DNA from: JBGZEX01 sp041846495
GTDB lineage: Bacteria; Bacteroidota; Bacteroidia; Bacteroidales; Marinifilaceae
DNA length: 13,874 nt
Direction: 5' to 3'
NCBI GenBank assembly: GCA_041846495.1
Contig: JBGZEX010000030.1
Location: 1 to 13,874 of the forward strand
The position numbers and the translations under genes were made by a program. Within the stretch, counting starts at the first letter, position 1, and the number at the start of each line of letters is the position of its first letter. This document shows, in pieces, positions 1 through 6,843 of the stretch. The notes under the pieces are model-generated. The model had not been told where the DNA came from. It made no database searches and saw only the letters and a program-made list of their open reading frames with translations.

Positions 1-1211
1 AGTACAAAGCAAACAAAATCCTTGAGAAAATGGTTGAGCCGGAAAGAGTTATCATATTCCGCGTACCTTGGATCGACGACAAGGGAGAAGTACAGATCAA
101 CCGCGGTTACAGAGTACAGTTCAACAGTGCTATCGGTCCCTATAAAGGAGGGCTCCGTTTCCACCCGTCCGTAACACTGAGCGGATTGAAATTCTTAGGT
201 TTCGAGCAGACATTCAAAAACGCCCTTACCACATTGCCTATGGGTGGCGGCAAAGGGGGATCTGACTTCAATCCCAAAGGAAAATCGGATAACGAAATCA
301 TGCGTTTCTGCCAAAGCTTTATGACGGAACTTTGCAAATACATAGGTCCCGATACGGACGTACCTGCCGGAGACGTAGGCGTAGGAGCCCGCGAAGTAGG
401 TTATATGTTCGGCCAATACAAACGTATCCGCAATGAATTCACCGGAGTTCTTACCGGCAAAGGCCTGCCTTTCGGAGGTTCCAAAATGCGCCCGGAAGCC
501 ACCGGTTACGGAACGGTATACTTTGCACAGCATATGCTGAAAGAAAAAGGCGAAGATATTAAAGGCAAAACCGTAGCCCTTTCCGGATTCGGACAAGTAG
601 CATGGGGTGCTGCAAAAAAACTCGTTCAATTGGGAGCTAAAGTGGTAGCCATATCCGGTCCCGACGGATACATATACGACGAAAAGGGATTGGACGAAGA
701 AAAAGTAGCATATATGCTCGAACTTCGCGCTTCCAATAACGACGTAGTAGAACCTTATGCTAAAAAATTCGGCGCTAAATTCTTCCCGAAGAAAAAAGCA
801 TGGGAAGCGAAATGCGATATCGCATTCCCCTGTGCATTCCAAAACGAAATGAACGAAGACGATGTTAAAACCCTTATTGCCAACGGTTGCAAATATATCG
901 TCGAAACTTCCAATATGGGATGTACGGCCGAAGCGGCAAAATATGCCAATACTCATATCACTTTCGCTCCGGGTAAAGCCGCCAATGCGGGAGGTGTTGC
1001 CACATCCGGTTTGGAAATGAGTCAAAATGCCATGCACTATTCATGGACGGAGGAAGAAGTAGACCAAAAACTTTCTCAAATCATGAAGGACATTCACGAT
1101 ACATGCGTAGCTCACGGCAAAGAAGGCGATAAAATCGACTACGTAAAAGGTGCCAACATCGGAGGCTTTATAAAAGTCGCCGAAGCCATGTGTGCCCAGG
1201 GACACGTATAA
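1..1211 (+). CDS. gdhA: NADP-type glutamate dehydrogenase, 5'-truncated by the window edge
   Basis: Catalyses reversible reductive amination of 2-oxoglutarate to glutamate in the cytoplasm, the main ammonium-assimilation step in many gut Bacteroidales. The frame is open from base 3, and an in-frame ATG at 30 is internal: the preceding residues (YKANKILEK) already match the family. About 402 residues are visible against a usual 445 or so, so roughly 40 N-terminal residues are missing. The glutamate-binding segment GPYKGGLRFHPS, the PMGGGKGGSDF motif with catalytic Lys (codon 252-254), PAGDVGVG with catalytic Asp (codon 372-374) and the dinucleotide-binding GFGQVAWG loop (from 585) are all intact. 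The length and motifs fit the hexameric, NADP-preferring class (E. coli GdhA-like). Cofactor preference is inferred from class, not read directly. It appears monocistronic, with its own terminator just downstream. Confidence 0.96.
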   Translation, partial: YKANKILEKMVEPERVIIFRVPWIDDKGEVQINRGYRVQFNSAIGPYKGGLRFHPSVTLSGLKFLGFEQTFKNALTTLPMGGGKGGSDFNPKGKSDNEIMRFCQSFMTELCKYIGPDTDVPAGDVGVGAREVGYMFGQYKRIRNEFTGVLTGKGLPFGGSKMRPEATGYGTVYFAQHMLKEKGEDIKGKTVALSGFGQVAWGAAKKLVQLGAKVVAISGPDGYIYDEKGLDEEKVAYMLELRASNNDVVEPYAKKFGAKFFPKKKAWEAKCDIAFPCAFQNEMNEDDVKTLIANGCKYIVETSNMGCTAEAAKYANTHITFAPGKAANAGGVATSGLEMSQNAMHYSWTEEEVDQKLSQIMKDIHDTCVAHGKEGDKIDYVKGANIGGFIKVAEAMCAQGHV

Positions 1212-1228
1212 TCCGGCTTTACCGGAAT

Positions 1229-1275
1229 AATCGAGTAGGAAGAAAATGAAGTAGTTTCCCTCCTACTCGATTTTC
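1229..1275 (+). terminator. Rho-independent terminator of gdhA
   Basis: Perfect 12-bp arms, AATCGAGTAGGA (1229-1240) and TCCTACTCGATT (1261-1272), enclose a 20-nt loop and run into TTTTCTC. A smaller hairpin (TCCGG/CCGGA, 1212-1226) sits between the stop codon and this structure. From here to 1444 I see no gene and no convincing promoter. Confidence 0.8.
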
Positions 1276-1444
1276 TCATTATAAGGTGAAAATCACTCTT
1301 TTCGTAAGAGAAAAATGCCTACCTATTCTTTAACGCCTCAATGAACAAAGGCCCCAAATGACCGCAAACCAAGCATTGAAACAATAATTTCCAGTATAAA
1401 ATGACGGCAGTAATAGGAATAAGAAAATAGTCCACTAATTATTT

Positions 1445-2047
1445 ATGAAAGCGATAAAATATTTTTTATTCATTTTCGTTCCTTGTTATTTTCACCTCCG
1501 GATGCAACAGCAGCAATGATGAGGACAGATATGCAATGGAATCACCTCATTTTGTACAGACATACCTCATTGCAAATGACTTTGAACTGAAAGATATGGA
1601 CAAAGTTGATGCTGCGGATAGCTATGCGATAAGAATAATCTTCAATGGTGAAGTCATTAGCGTATTATCTCCAACTAATAAAAAAGACTTCTATGAATTC
1701 GCTAATTTTTTCAAGGACACTTCATATATGGGGACAGTACTGCCTAATTCAAACAAGGCATCGACCGAGAAATTCAGCTTTATAAAAATAGTCTGCGACA
1801 AAGATTATAATGTGGAACACAAAGCGGGTGCTACTCTTGGAGATATCGTGTTATTTTGTGCAACATCTCCATACGACTTTATTCAAGGAGGATACAAGGA
1901 AGTTACGAAATATTACAAATATCCGGATTACTGGCGGAATATGGTATGAATCAACGCCCGGAACATGGAGGCGAATACACGTTTACGATTTCCATTAAAT
2001 TCAATAAGACAGAGGTAACAAAGAAGATTAGACATCATTTCAGATAG
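1445..2047 (+). pseudogene. Small Bacteroidota lipoprotein, apparently broken by two frameshifts
   Basis: The longest open stretch from an ATG (1536-1949, 137 codons) starts inside the protein. In its frame, just upstream, lies a lipobox-like FTSGCNSSNDED (lipid-accepting Cys codon 1503-1505), but that frame has a stop at 1455. An ATG at 1445 in another frame begins MKAIKYF, a typical signal-peptide start. Removing one T from the six-T run at 1462-1467 joins them into a lipoprotein signal of about 20 residues. At the 3' end the frame stops at 1947-1949, but the frame starting at 1922 carries a hydrophilic, strand-like C-terminus (EYTFTISIKFNKTEVTKK) to a stop at 2045-2047. One base lost near 1944-1947 would restore it. 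The restored protein would be about 200 residues, exported and membrane-anchored. The segment IVCDKDYNVEHKAGATL resembles small Bacteroidales lipoproteins of the DUF5034 kind, but I cannot assign a family. Alternatives are sequencing errors or a genuine short cytosolic protein. Confidence 0.6.
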
Positions 2048-2249
2048 ATTCTTGTCATTTACGGTTGCACATCATTGCAATAAGAATTAAAGATTCCAAG
2101 ATCTTCGCCTATCGAAAATTTATTTGGAAATAAACAACACACGGCTTGATAACCAAACAGACCAAGATTACTAACCTTCTACAAAAATTGCCCGGAGGAG
2201 AATGGTTGCCTCTGGCATTTATTATTCCTCTCCAAGCAATCGATAGTTA

Positions 2250-2290
2250 AAGAGGGGGGCTATCTAACAAGTTTTGGACAGTCCCCTCTT
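2250..2290. terminator. Strong hairpin, probable bidirectional terminator
   Basis: AAGAGGGG (2250-2257) pairs with CCCCTCTT (2283-2290). The stem continues inward with few mismatches through CTATCTAA (2260-2267) against TTGGACAG (2274-2281). A T-rich tail (TTGTTT) follows on the + strand. It lies between the lipoprotein pseudogene and the convergent outer membrane protein gene as they stood before the insertion sequence arrived. A remnant of an older mobile-element end would look similar. Confidence 0.5.
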
Positions 2291-2298
2291 GTTTCAGG

Positions 2299-2320
2299 TT
2301 AATTAGTTGTCCCTTAAAAA
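2299..2320 (+). repeat. Left target duplication (TTAA) and left inverted repeat
   Basis: TTAA at 2299-2302 is followed by the left terminal repeat TTAGTTGTCCCTTAAAAA (2303-2320). This matches the right end in 16 of 18 positions, differing only at positions 7 and 8. TTAA fits the YTAR target preference known for IS5-group elements. Confidence 0.85.
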
Positions 2321-2363
2321 ACCATCTATTATCTGATATTCAGTAAATTAATCTGCAAAACTC

Positions 2364-2394
2364 TTTGATAAATCTGCAAGTTTTCTTACCTTTA
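2364..2394 (+). promoter_or_regulatory. Transposase promoter, Bacteroides type
   Basis: TTTG (2364-2367), 19 bp, then TACCTTTA (2387-2394) matches the Bacteroidota primary-sigma consensus TTTG-N19-21-TAnnTTTG at 7 of the 8 fixed bases, with the last G replaced by A. Transcription should begin near 2400, after the left arm of the hairpin at 2370-2415. Confidence 0.6.
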
Positions 2395-2415
2395 CAGCGA
2401 GAAACTTGCAGATTT
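2370..2415 (+). promoter_or_regulatory. Inverted repeat masking the transposase start on read-through mRNA
   Basis: AAATCTGCAAGTTT (2370-2383) and its exact complement (2402-2415) form a perfect 14-bp stem with an 18-nt loop, ending 2 nt before the ATG at 2418. A further copy of AATCTGCAA lies at 2350-2358. RNA entering from outside the element would carry both arms and hide the start. RNA from the internal promoter would lack the left arm. The structure is seen directly; the function is inferred from analogous control in IS10 and IS50. Confidence 0.65.
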
Positions 2416-2417
2416 TC

Positions 2418-3716
2418 ATGATTAAAAAGCCTCATAACAGTCCTTCATTATTCAGCAGCTTATCAGACCTGCTGAATTCATCGCACCCACTCTATAAATT
2501 AGCCGACAAAATAGATTGGGCAAAATTCGATACGGCTTTCGAGCCTTTGTATTCTCAGAACAATGGTCGCCCGAGTAAGCCGATTCGTCTGATGTGTGGA
2601 TTGTTGATTCTCAAGCATCTTCGCAATCTCTCGGATGAATCCGTTGTGGAACAATGGAGTGAAAATGCTTATTATCAGTACTTTTGTGGCATGCAAGAGT
2701 TTACCCCCTGTGCCTCTTCCGAATTGGTGCATTTTCGCAATCGCATTGGGGAAAAGGGCATAGAACTTATTTTTCAGGAAAGCATTCGTGTCAATAACGA
2801 AGATGATGATGATCACCATCATGATACTGCCTTTATCAATTCTACCGTTCAAGAAAAGAATATCACCTTCCCGAGCGATGCCAAGTTGCATAAAAAGATC
2901 GTGCGCAAGGTTCTGGAGATCGTCCATAAATCGGATCTTCCTCTTCGCCAAAGCTATACCTTTGTTTTGAAACGCATTTATCGCGATCAGCGTTTCCGCA
3001 ATCACCCGAAGAATCGCAAGAAGGCACTGAAGGCAGACAAGAAATTGCGGACCATAGCTGGGAGATTAGTTCGAGAACTCAAGCGTAATCTTGGAGAGGA
3101 TTCTCGCTACACCGGATTAATTGAGAGATTTGAAGCCATTCTTTCACAAAGGCGTAACAGTCGGAAAAAGATTTATTCTATTCATGAACCCGAGGTACAA
3201 TGTATCAGCAAGGGTAAAGAACACAAGAAGTACGAATTCGGCAATAAAGTATCCATCATACGTTCGGTTACAGGTATTATCCTTGGAGCCAAGTCTTTTC
3301 GTAATGAATATGACGGTCACACGATAGAAGCCTCGTTAGCACAAGTTGAACGTCTTACACGAAGAAAGATCAAAATACTTGCGGGCGACAGAGGTTATCG
3401 TGGCAAGAAAGAGGTTAACGGAACTCAGATTTTAATCCCAGATACCCCAAAACCATCCGACAGCAGGTATCAGAGGCGCAAGAAACACAAATTATTCTGT
3501 AAGCGAGCAGGCATTGAACCAACCATTGGACACTTGAAATCAGATCATCGTTTAGGCCGCAACTTTTACAAGGGATTGATAGGGGATGCTATAAACATCC
3601 TGCTGGCAGCGGCTGCTTACAACTTCAAAAGAGCCATGAAAGCTCTTTGGCTCCTAATCAAAATAATAAGCGAGAAACCATTGGCCAATGGTTTCTCGCT
3701 TAAAGAGGATTTTTAA
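2418..3716 (+). CDS. DDE transposase, IS5/IS1182-like
   Basis: 432 residues from the ATG at 2418; an in-frame TTG at 2406 lies within the hairpin arm and is less likely. The N-terminal half (about 45-120) carries the conserved transposase segment GRPSKPIRLMCGLLILKHL...SENAYYQYFCG seen in DUF772-type transposases. The catalytic region contains INSTVQEKNITFPSDAKL (140-157), AGDRGYRG (Asp324) and AGIEPTIGHLK (Glu367). Family members normally have Asp in the first motif (DTTVQE or similar). Here the residue is Asn141 (codon AAT at 2838-2840), so the enzyme may be catalytically dead unless a neighbouring acid such as Asp136 substitutes. An Asp/His-rich run (129-136), encoded by GAT/CAT repeats, precedes it. 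The C-terminus is encoded by a perfect palindrome and the stop lies in the right inverted repeat. Confidence 0.93.
   Translation: MIKKPHNSPSLFSSLSDLLNSSHPLYKLADKIDWAKFDTAFEPLYSQNNGRPSKPIRLMCGLLILKHLRNLSDESVVEQWSENAYYQYFCGMQEFTPCASSELVHFRNRIGEKGIELIFQESIRVNNEDDDDHHHDTAFINSTVQEKNITFPSDAKLHKKIVRKVLEIVHKSDLPLRQSYTFVLKRIYRDQRFRNHPKNRKKALKADKKLRTIAGRLVRELKRNLGEDSRYTGLIERFEAILSQRRNSRKKIYSIHEPEVQCISKGKEHKKYEFGNKVSIIRSVTGIILGAKSFRNEYDGHTIEASLAQVERLTRRKIKILAGDRGYRGKKEVNGTQILIPDTPKPSDSRYQRRKKHKLFCKRAGIEPTIGHLKSDHRLGRNFYKGLIGDAINILLAAAAYNFKRAMKALWLLIKIISEKPLANGFSLKEDF
3667..3702. terminator. Perfect 36-nt palindrome within the transposase 3' end, possible bidirectional terminator
   Basis: Two 18-nt arms meet without a spacer at GGCC (3683-3686), giving a stem of about 16 bp plus a tetraloop in RNA on either strand. 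Reading leftward the hairpin is followed by TTATTATTTTG. Reading rightward it is followed by TTAAAGAGGATTTTT. Either could support termination, and the leftward (antisense) tail looks better. It encodes residues around SEKPLANGFSLK of the transposase. Confidence 0.5.
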
Positions 3717-3731
3717 GGGCTAACTAATTAA
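3710..3731 (-). repeat. Right inverted repeat and right target duplication (TTAA)
   Basis: Read from the outside inward, the right end is TTAGTTAGCCCTTAAAAA (3727 down to 3710), matching the left end. TTAA follows at 3728-3731. The first three bases of this copy are the stop codon of the flanking outer membrane protein gene on the complementary strand. Confidence 0.85.
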
Positions 3732-4417
3732 TTCCACAACCTCAAACTGTAAAATGCCGTAATCATAAGATTCGAAGATATAAACTTTTTAACCTCATCA
3801 TTCAACACCGGCTGCAAACGATTCGAACTGACGGAACCGAGCGTATAGGACAATTTCAAACCCAATCCCGAACTTTCCGTCACCTTATATTCTCCCGAAA
3901 TACCCAAATTTAATCCCACGGTAAATTTGGCTTCCCTTATGAATATCGCTTCGACCCTCATTTTATCGACGAAACGGAGTAGTCCCGCACCGCAACTCCC
4001 GACCAGCAAAAATTTCTCGGTATCCAACCGGGAAACAAAAGCAGGTCCTATATAGAAAACATCCTGAGTTTCGGTAATATTTCCCAAACCTCCCAATTTC
4101 GGGACGGGTGCATACCTGTCCGAAGAATGCATCCTCACATAATTCGCATTTATTCCCAAACCCCATTTCTCGTTGAAAAAGTACTGAATATCTCCGTCAA
4201 TTCCGAAACCGCGAGAAAATTTACGTACAAACTTATCAAGTCCGGCATCTTTCTCTTTAGCACAACCTCCCAAACGGAAAATGCCGCCTCCTCCGAAAGC
4301 GATACGCCAAGCTCCCGAAGAAACCGCATCCCCGTGAATCCCTCTCCCTTCCGGCAACTTCTGAGCAATGGCCGAAAATGAGATAAACATACAACAAACT
4401 ACTATTATTCTTTTCAT
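3728..4417 (-). CDS. Predicted outer membrane beta-barrel protein
   Basis: 229 residues from the ATG at 4417-4415. A longer open frame to 4630 exists, but the chosen start begins a clear signal peptide (MKRIIVVCCMFISFSAIA, cleavage expected after Ala16-Ile17-Ala18). The mature part has alternating glycine-rich and aromatic stretches typical of an 8-10-strand barrel: AWRIAFGGGGIFRLGG, GIDGDIQYFFNEKWGLGINA, DVFYIGPAFVSRL, FTVGLNLGISGEYKV, GLGLKLSYTLGSV, and a terminal strand LMITAFYSLRLWN. I infer a small porin-like or outer-membrane-anchored protein; no specific function can be read. The stop codon lies in the TTAA duplication of the neighbouring insertion sequence, so the gene appears intact, although its original 3' flank and probable terminator are now about 1.4 kb away. 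No confident promoter is visible. Confidence 0.8.
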   Translation of the reverse strand: MKRIIVVCCMFISFSAIAQKLPEGRGIHGDAVSSGAWRIAFGGGGIFRLGGCAKEKDAGLDKFVRKFSRGFGIDGDIQYFFNEKWGLGINANYVRMHSSDRYAPVPKLGGLGNITETQDVFYIGPAFVSRLDTEKFLLVGSCGAGLLRFVDKMRVEAIFIREAKFTVGLNLGISGEYKVTESSGLGLKLSYTLGSVSSNRLQPVLNDEVKKFISSNLMITAFYSLRLWN

Positions 4418-4902
4418 TATTTTATAAATTTTATTCTTAAAATCGTAACTTACCAAAATATTTCCCGCCCTCCATACAAAAAACAATCCGAATCTCCCGA
4501 TACATTCCCATCCCCCAAAATGTAAATAACCGTCTTTCGCATTCCACATGATATCCGAAACGTCTGATACATAAAAACAAACCGCCTCAAATATACGTAA
4601 AATCATTTTAGAATAAAAAACATCAAACATTTTTTCTCATTCCGTACACATAACCGCTATCGGCATCTTTTTCCCAAACGACACCGACTCCGTGAAATTT
4701 CCGTACAAATACGGAACTGCCCCGCATACTCCCATTTATCCCCGGTCGATAGCTCTTCAAATGAAACAATCCCATATCGCCACTCTCTCCTCCGCACGGA
4801 TAATGAAAATATTCCAAAACATCGAAGTCAAGGACGATTAATGGAACCGAATTACTTACATTTGCAACGCCAAAGTTTCATCGAATCGAAAAATATTTCA
4901 AT
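4418..4902. other. Non-coding stretch between divergent genes
   Basis: These 485 bases separate the outer membrane protein gene (leftward) from tatD (rightward). I see one good -7 element for tatD. On the complementary strand TACATTTT (4524-4517) resembles a -7 box for the outer membrane gene but has no matching -33 box. The open frames here lack plausible starts and known motifs. No RNA gene was recognised. Confidence 0.5.
4857..4864 (+). promoter_or_regulatory. -7 promoter element for tatD-ansA
   Basis: TACATTTG is an exact match to the Bacteroidota TAnnTTTG -7 box, 38 bases before the tatD ATG. No TTTG lies 19-21 bp upstream, so the -33 contact is weak. It would give a leader of about 30 nt. 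Confidence 0.5.
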
Positions 4903-5679
4903 ATGGAAAATCCGGATATCCATTATATAGATACGCATACGCATATATACGAAAAAGAATTCGAACGCGATTTCGACGATGCCGTCGAACGAGCCATTGC
5001 CGCCGGAGTGAAAACGATGATTATGCCGGATATCGACATGAAATCCCGCCCTTCCATGCAAAAAGCGGCGGAAGCCTATCCGGATACCATGCATATGACA
5101 TGCGGTTTACATCCCACCTCCGTAAATTCGGATTATAAAACGGAATTGAAAGAGGTGGAAAAAGCATTGGCAAAGGGTAAAATCATAGGCATAGGAGAAA
5201 TCGGACTGGATTTCTATTGGGATACCGCTTATGCGAAAGAACAAATCAAAGCTTTCGAATATCAGCTTGCAATGGCTGCGGAATCCGCCCTCCCCGTTAT
5301 CGTACATTCCAGAAATTCCATGCCGGAAGTTTTCGACTCTCTTAAAAAATTCCCTTATGTAAAGGGTGTATTGCACTGTTTCCCCGGTACCCTCGCAGAC
5401 GCAGCCCGGGCCATCGACATGGGATATCTCTTGGGAATAGGCGGGGTCGTCACATTTAAAAATTCCATGATGGCTTCCGTCGTGCGTACGACAGGATATG
5501 AAAACATCTTGCTCGAAACGGATTCCCCTTATTTGGCTCCGGTCCCGCATAGAGGCAAAAGAAACGAACCCGCATTCATTCCTTTGATTGCGGAAAAAAT
5601 TGCAGAACTCACCGCAACCGATCTCAAATTAATCGCCGAAAAGACAAGGTTAAACGCTATTAATTTATTTTCTTTGTAG
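4903..5679 (+). CDS. tatD: TatD family metal-dependent hydrolase (DNase)
   Basis: 258 residues, the normal length for the family, forming a metal-dependent TIM barrel in the cytoplasm. Family members are 3'-5' exonucleases or deoxyribonucleases that process damaged or single-stranded DNA. All metal ligands expected for the family are visible: His12 and His14 in DTHTH, Glu99 in GIGEIGLDFYW, His135 in VIVHSR, His158 in LHCFPG and Asp207 in LLETDSPYLAP. The C-terminal helix ends in NAINLFSL, as is usual. It is the first gene of a probable operon with the asparaginase 11 bases downstream. No functional link between the two is evident; close spacing of tatD-like genes with ansA is, to my knowledge, common in Bacteroidales. 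Confidence 0.93.
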   Translation: MENPDIHYIDTHTHIYEKEFERDFDDAVERAIAAGVKTMIMPDIDMKSRPSMQKAAEAYPDTMHMTCGLHPTSVNSDYKTELKEVEKALAKGKIIGIGEIGLDFYWDTAYAKEQIKAFEYQLAMAAESALPVIVHSRNSMPEVFDSLKKFPYVKGVLHCFPGTLADAARAIDMGYLLGIGGVVTFKNSMMASVVRTTGYENILLETDSPYLAPVPHRGKRNEPAFIPLIAEKIAELTATDLKLIAEKTRLNAINLFSL

Positions 5680-5690
5680 AAAAATCATAT

Positions 5691-6716
5691 ATGGAAAAAG
5701 CCGTACTCATTATTTATACGGGAGGGACTATCGGTATGATAAACGATCCCCAAACCGGTTCCTTATACCCTTTCGACTTCGAACAAATAGAAAAATCAGT
5801 ACCCGAACTCAAAGAATTCGACTTCCGGATAGACAGCTATACCCTTCCCCGAATCATCGACTCCTCGGATGTGGAACCGGAATTATGGAAAAGCCTTTGC
5901 CATATCATAAAAGAAAATTACGACCGCTACCACGGATTCGTCATACTCCACGGAACGGATACGATGGCCTATTCCGCCTCCGCCTTAAGTTTCATGCTAA
6001 AAAACCTCGGAAAACCCGTCGTATTCACGGGCTCCCAACTTCCCATCGGAACCATAAGAACGGATGGAAGGGAAAATTTGATCGCAGCCTTGGAAATCGC
6101 AGCCGCTTATATGGACGATAAAGCCATTGTGCCCGAAACATCCATTTTATTCGGAGACAAACTCTTTCGCGGTAACAGAACCACCAAAAGCAATGCGGAG
6201 AGTTTCGATGCTTTTCAATCTTTCAATTACCCGCCCCTGGCGGAAATCGGAATCCGTATAAATTACAATTATTCGAGCATAAACTACCGCAATTCCGGAG
6301 CCCCTTTGGAAATAGCCGAGGCCATGAACACCAATATCGCCGTCGTCAAAATATTCCCCGGAATAAACATTTCTTTCCTCGACTCGATCTTAAAGACTCC
6401 CGGTTTGGAAGGAGTGATTTTGGAAACTTACGGAGCCGGCAATGCTCCGAGCGACCGAAAATTTCTCGATAAACTCGAAGAATTTGCCGAAAAGGGAATC
6501 CTCATATATAACGTAACCCAATGTATGGGCGGCAAAGTCGATATGGGACTGTATAAAACGAGCCGAACGCTCATCGACCTGGGCGTGGTAAGCGGATACG
6601 ATATCACCGTAGAAGCCGCCGTATGCAAAATGATGCACATACTCGGCAATTATAAGGAGACGGAAAAAAGACAAGGATTGTTAAAAAAATGTATTAACGG
6701 AGAAATCTCCCTATAA
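5691..6716 (+). CDS. ansA: Type I (cytoplasmic) L-asparaginase
   Basis: 341 residues, typical for type I L-asparaginases, which hydrolyse asparagine to aspartate and ammonia. No signal peptide is present, which fits a cytoplasmic type I enzyme rather than a periplasmic type II enzyme. Both signature motifs are present: YTGGTIG with the nucleophile Thr13, and LHGTDTM with Thr89 and Asp90. Lys166 in RGNRTTKSNAESFDAF matches the expected catalytic Lys, and Ser59 in IDSSDVEP matches the substrate-binding position. The C-terminal domain contains GVILETYGAGNAP, where type I enzymes place an allosteric and substrate-contacting loop. The ATG at 5691 lies 11 bases after the tatD stop, indicating co-transcription. 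Two weak hairpins follow (GGAGA/TCTCC around 6698-6711 and AAATCC/GGATTT at 6715-6729), neither with a proper T tract. Confidence 0.95.
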   Translation: MEKAVLIIYTGGTIGMINDPQTGSLYPFDFEQIEKSVPELKEFDFRIDSYTLPRIIDSSDVEPELWKSLCHIIKENYDRYHGFVILHGTDTMAYSASALSFMLKNLGKPVVFTGSQLPIGTIRTDGRENLIAALEIAAAYMDDKAIVPETSILFGDKLFRGNRTTKSNAESFDAFQSFNYPPLAEIGIRINYNYSSINYRNSGAPLEIAEAMNTNIAVVKIFPGINISFLDSILKTPGLEGVILETYGAGNAPSDRKFLDKLEEFAEKGILIYNVTQCMGGKVDMGLYKTSRTLIDLGVVSGYDITVEAAVCKMMHILGNYKETEKRQGLLKKCINGEISL

Positions 6717-6720
6717 ATCC

Positions 6721-6751
6721 TTGGGATTTAACATATCTTTATGTACCTTAG
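6721..6751 (+). promoter_or_regulatory. Possible promoter of the exb operon
   Basis: CTTG (6720-6723), 20 bp, then TACCTTAG (6744-6751) is a near match to the Bacteroidota consensus, with one mismatch in each box. It would leave a leader of about 85 nt before the exbB ATG. TATCTTTA at 6734-6741 is an alternative -7 box without a -33 partner. Confidence 0.3.
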
Positions 6752-6843
6752 TCACCGACTTTCCATATTAGAAGTTTTTACAGCCTAAAGAAAAGTGGAA
6801 TATGTATTATTAATGATTTATAAACCAAAACGTTAAACTACTC

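Larger units (their letters stand above)
2303..3727 (+). mobile_element. Complete insertion sequence, IS5/IS1182-like, 1425 bp
   Basis: The element is bounded by 18-bp imperfect inverted repeats and a 4-bp TTAA duplication, and carries a single transposase gene whose stop codon lies inside the right repeat. The ends are almost as similar as in a recent insertion and the reading frame is full length, so the element looks young. It contains its own promoter, a start-masking hairpin at the left and a long palindrome at the right, which together would insulate it from neighbouring transcription. It inserted exactly at the stop codon of the adjacent outer membrane protein gene without destroying it. 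Family placement rests on the transposase and the target duplication. I cannot name the exact element. Confidence 0.9.

Noticed and set aside
195..1037. 280-codon open frame on the complementary strand across gdhA
   Set aside because: It mirrors the strongly supported gdhA frame and has no domain or plausible start; it is an antisense shadow of the codon pattern.
2801..2826. GAT/CAT repeats in the transposase gene as a possible phase-variable tract
   Set aside because: The unit is three bases, so length changes would keep the frame, and the tract is short and imperfect.
4418..4630. N-terminal extension of the outer membrane protein by 71 residues
   Set aside because: The internal ATG at 4417 begins a clean signal peptide, and the upstream residues have no protein-like pattern.
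4623..4817. 64-codon leftward frame upstream of the outer membrane protein gene
   Set aside because: It begins with TTG, has no recognised motif or signal peptide, and lies in DNA that otherwise looks intergenic.
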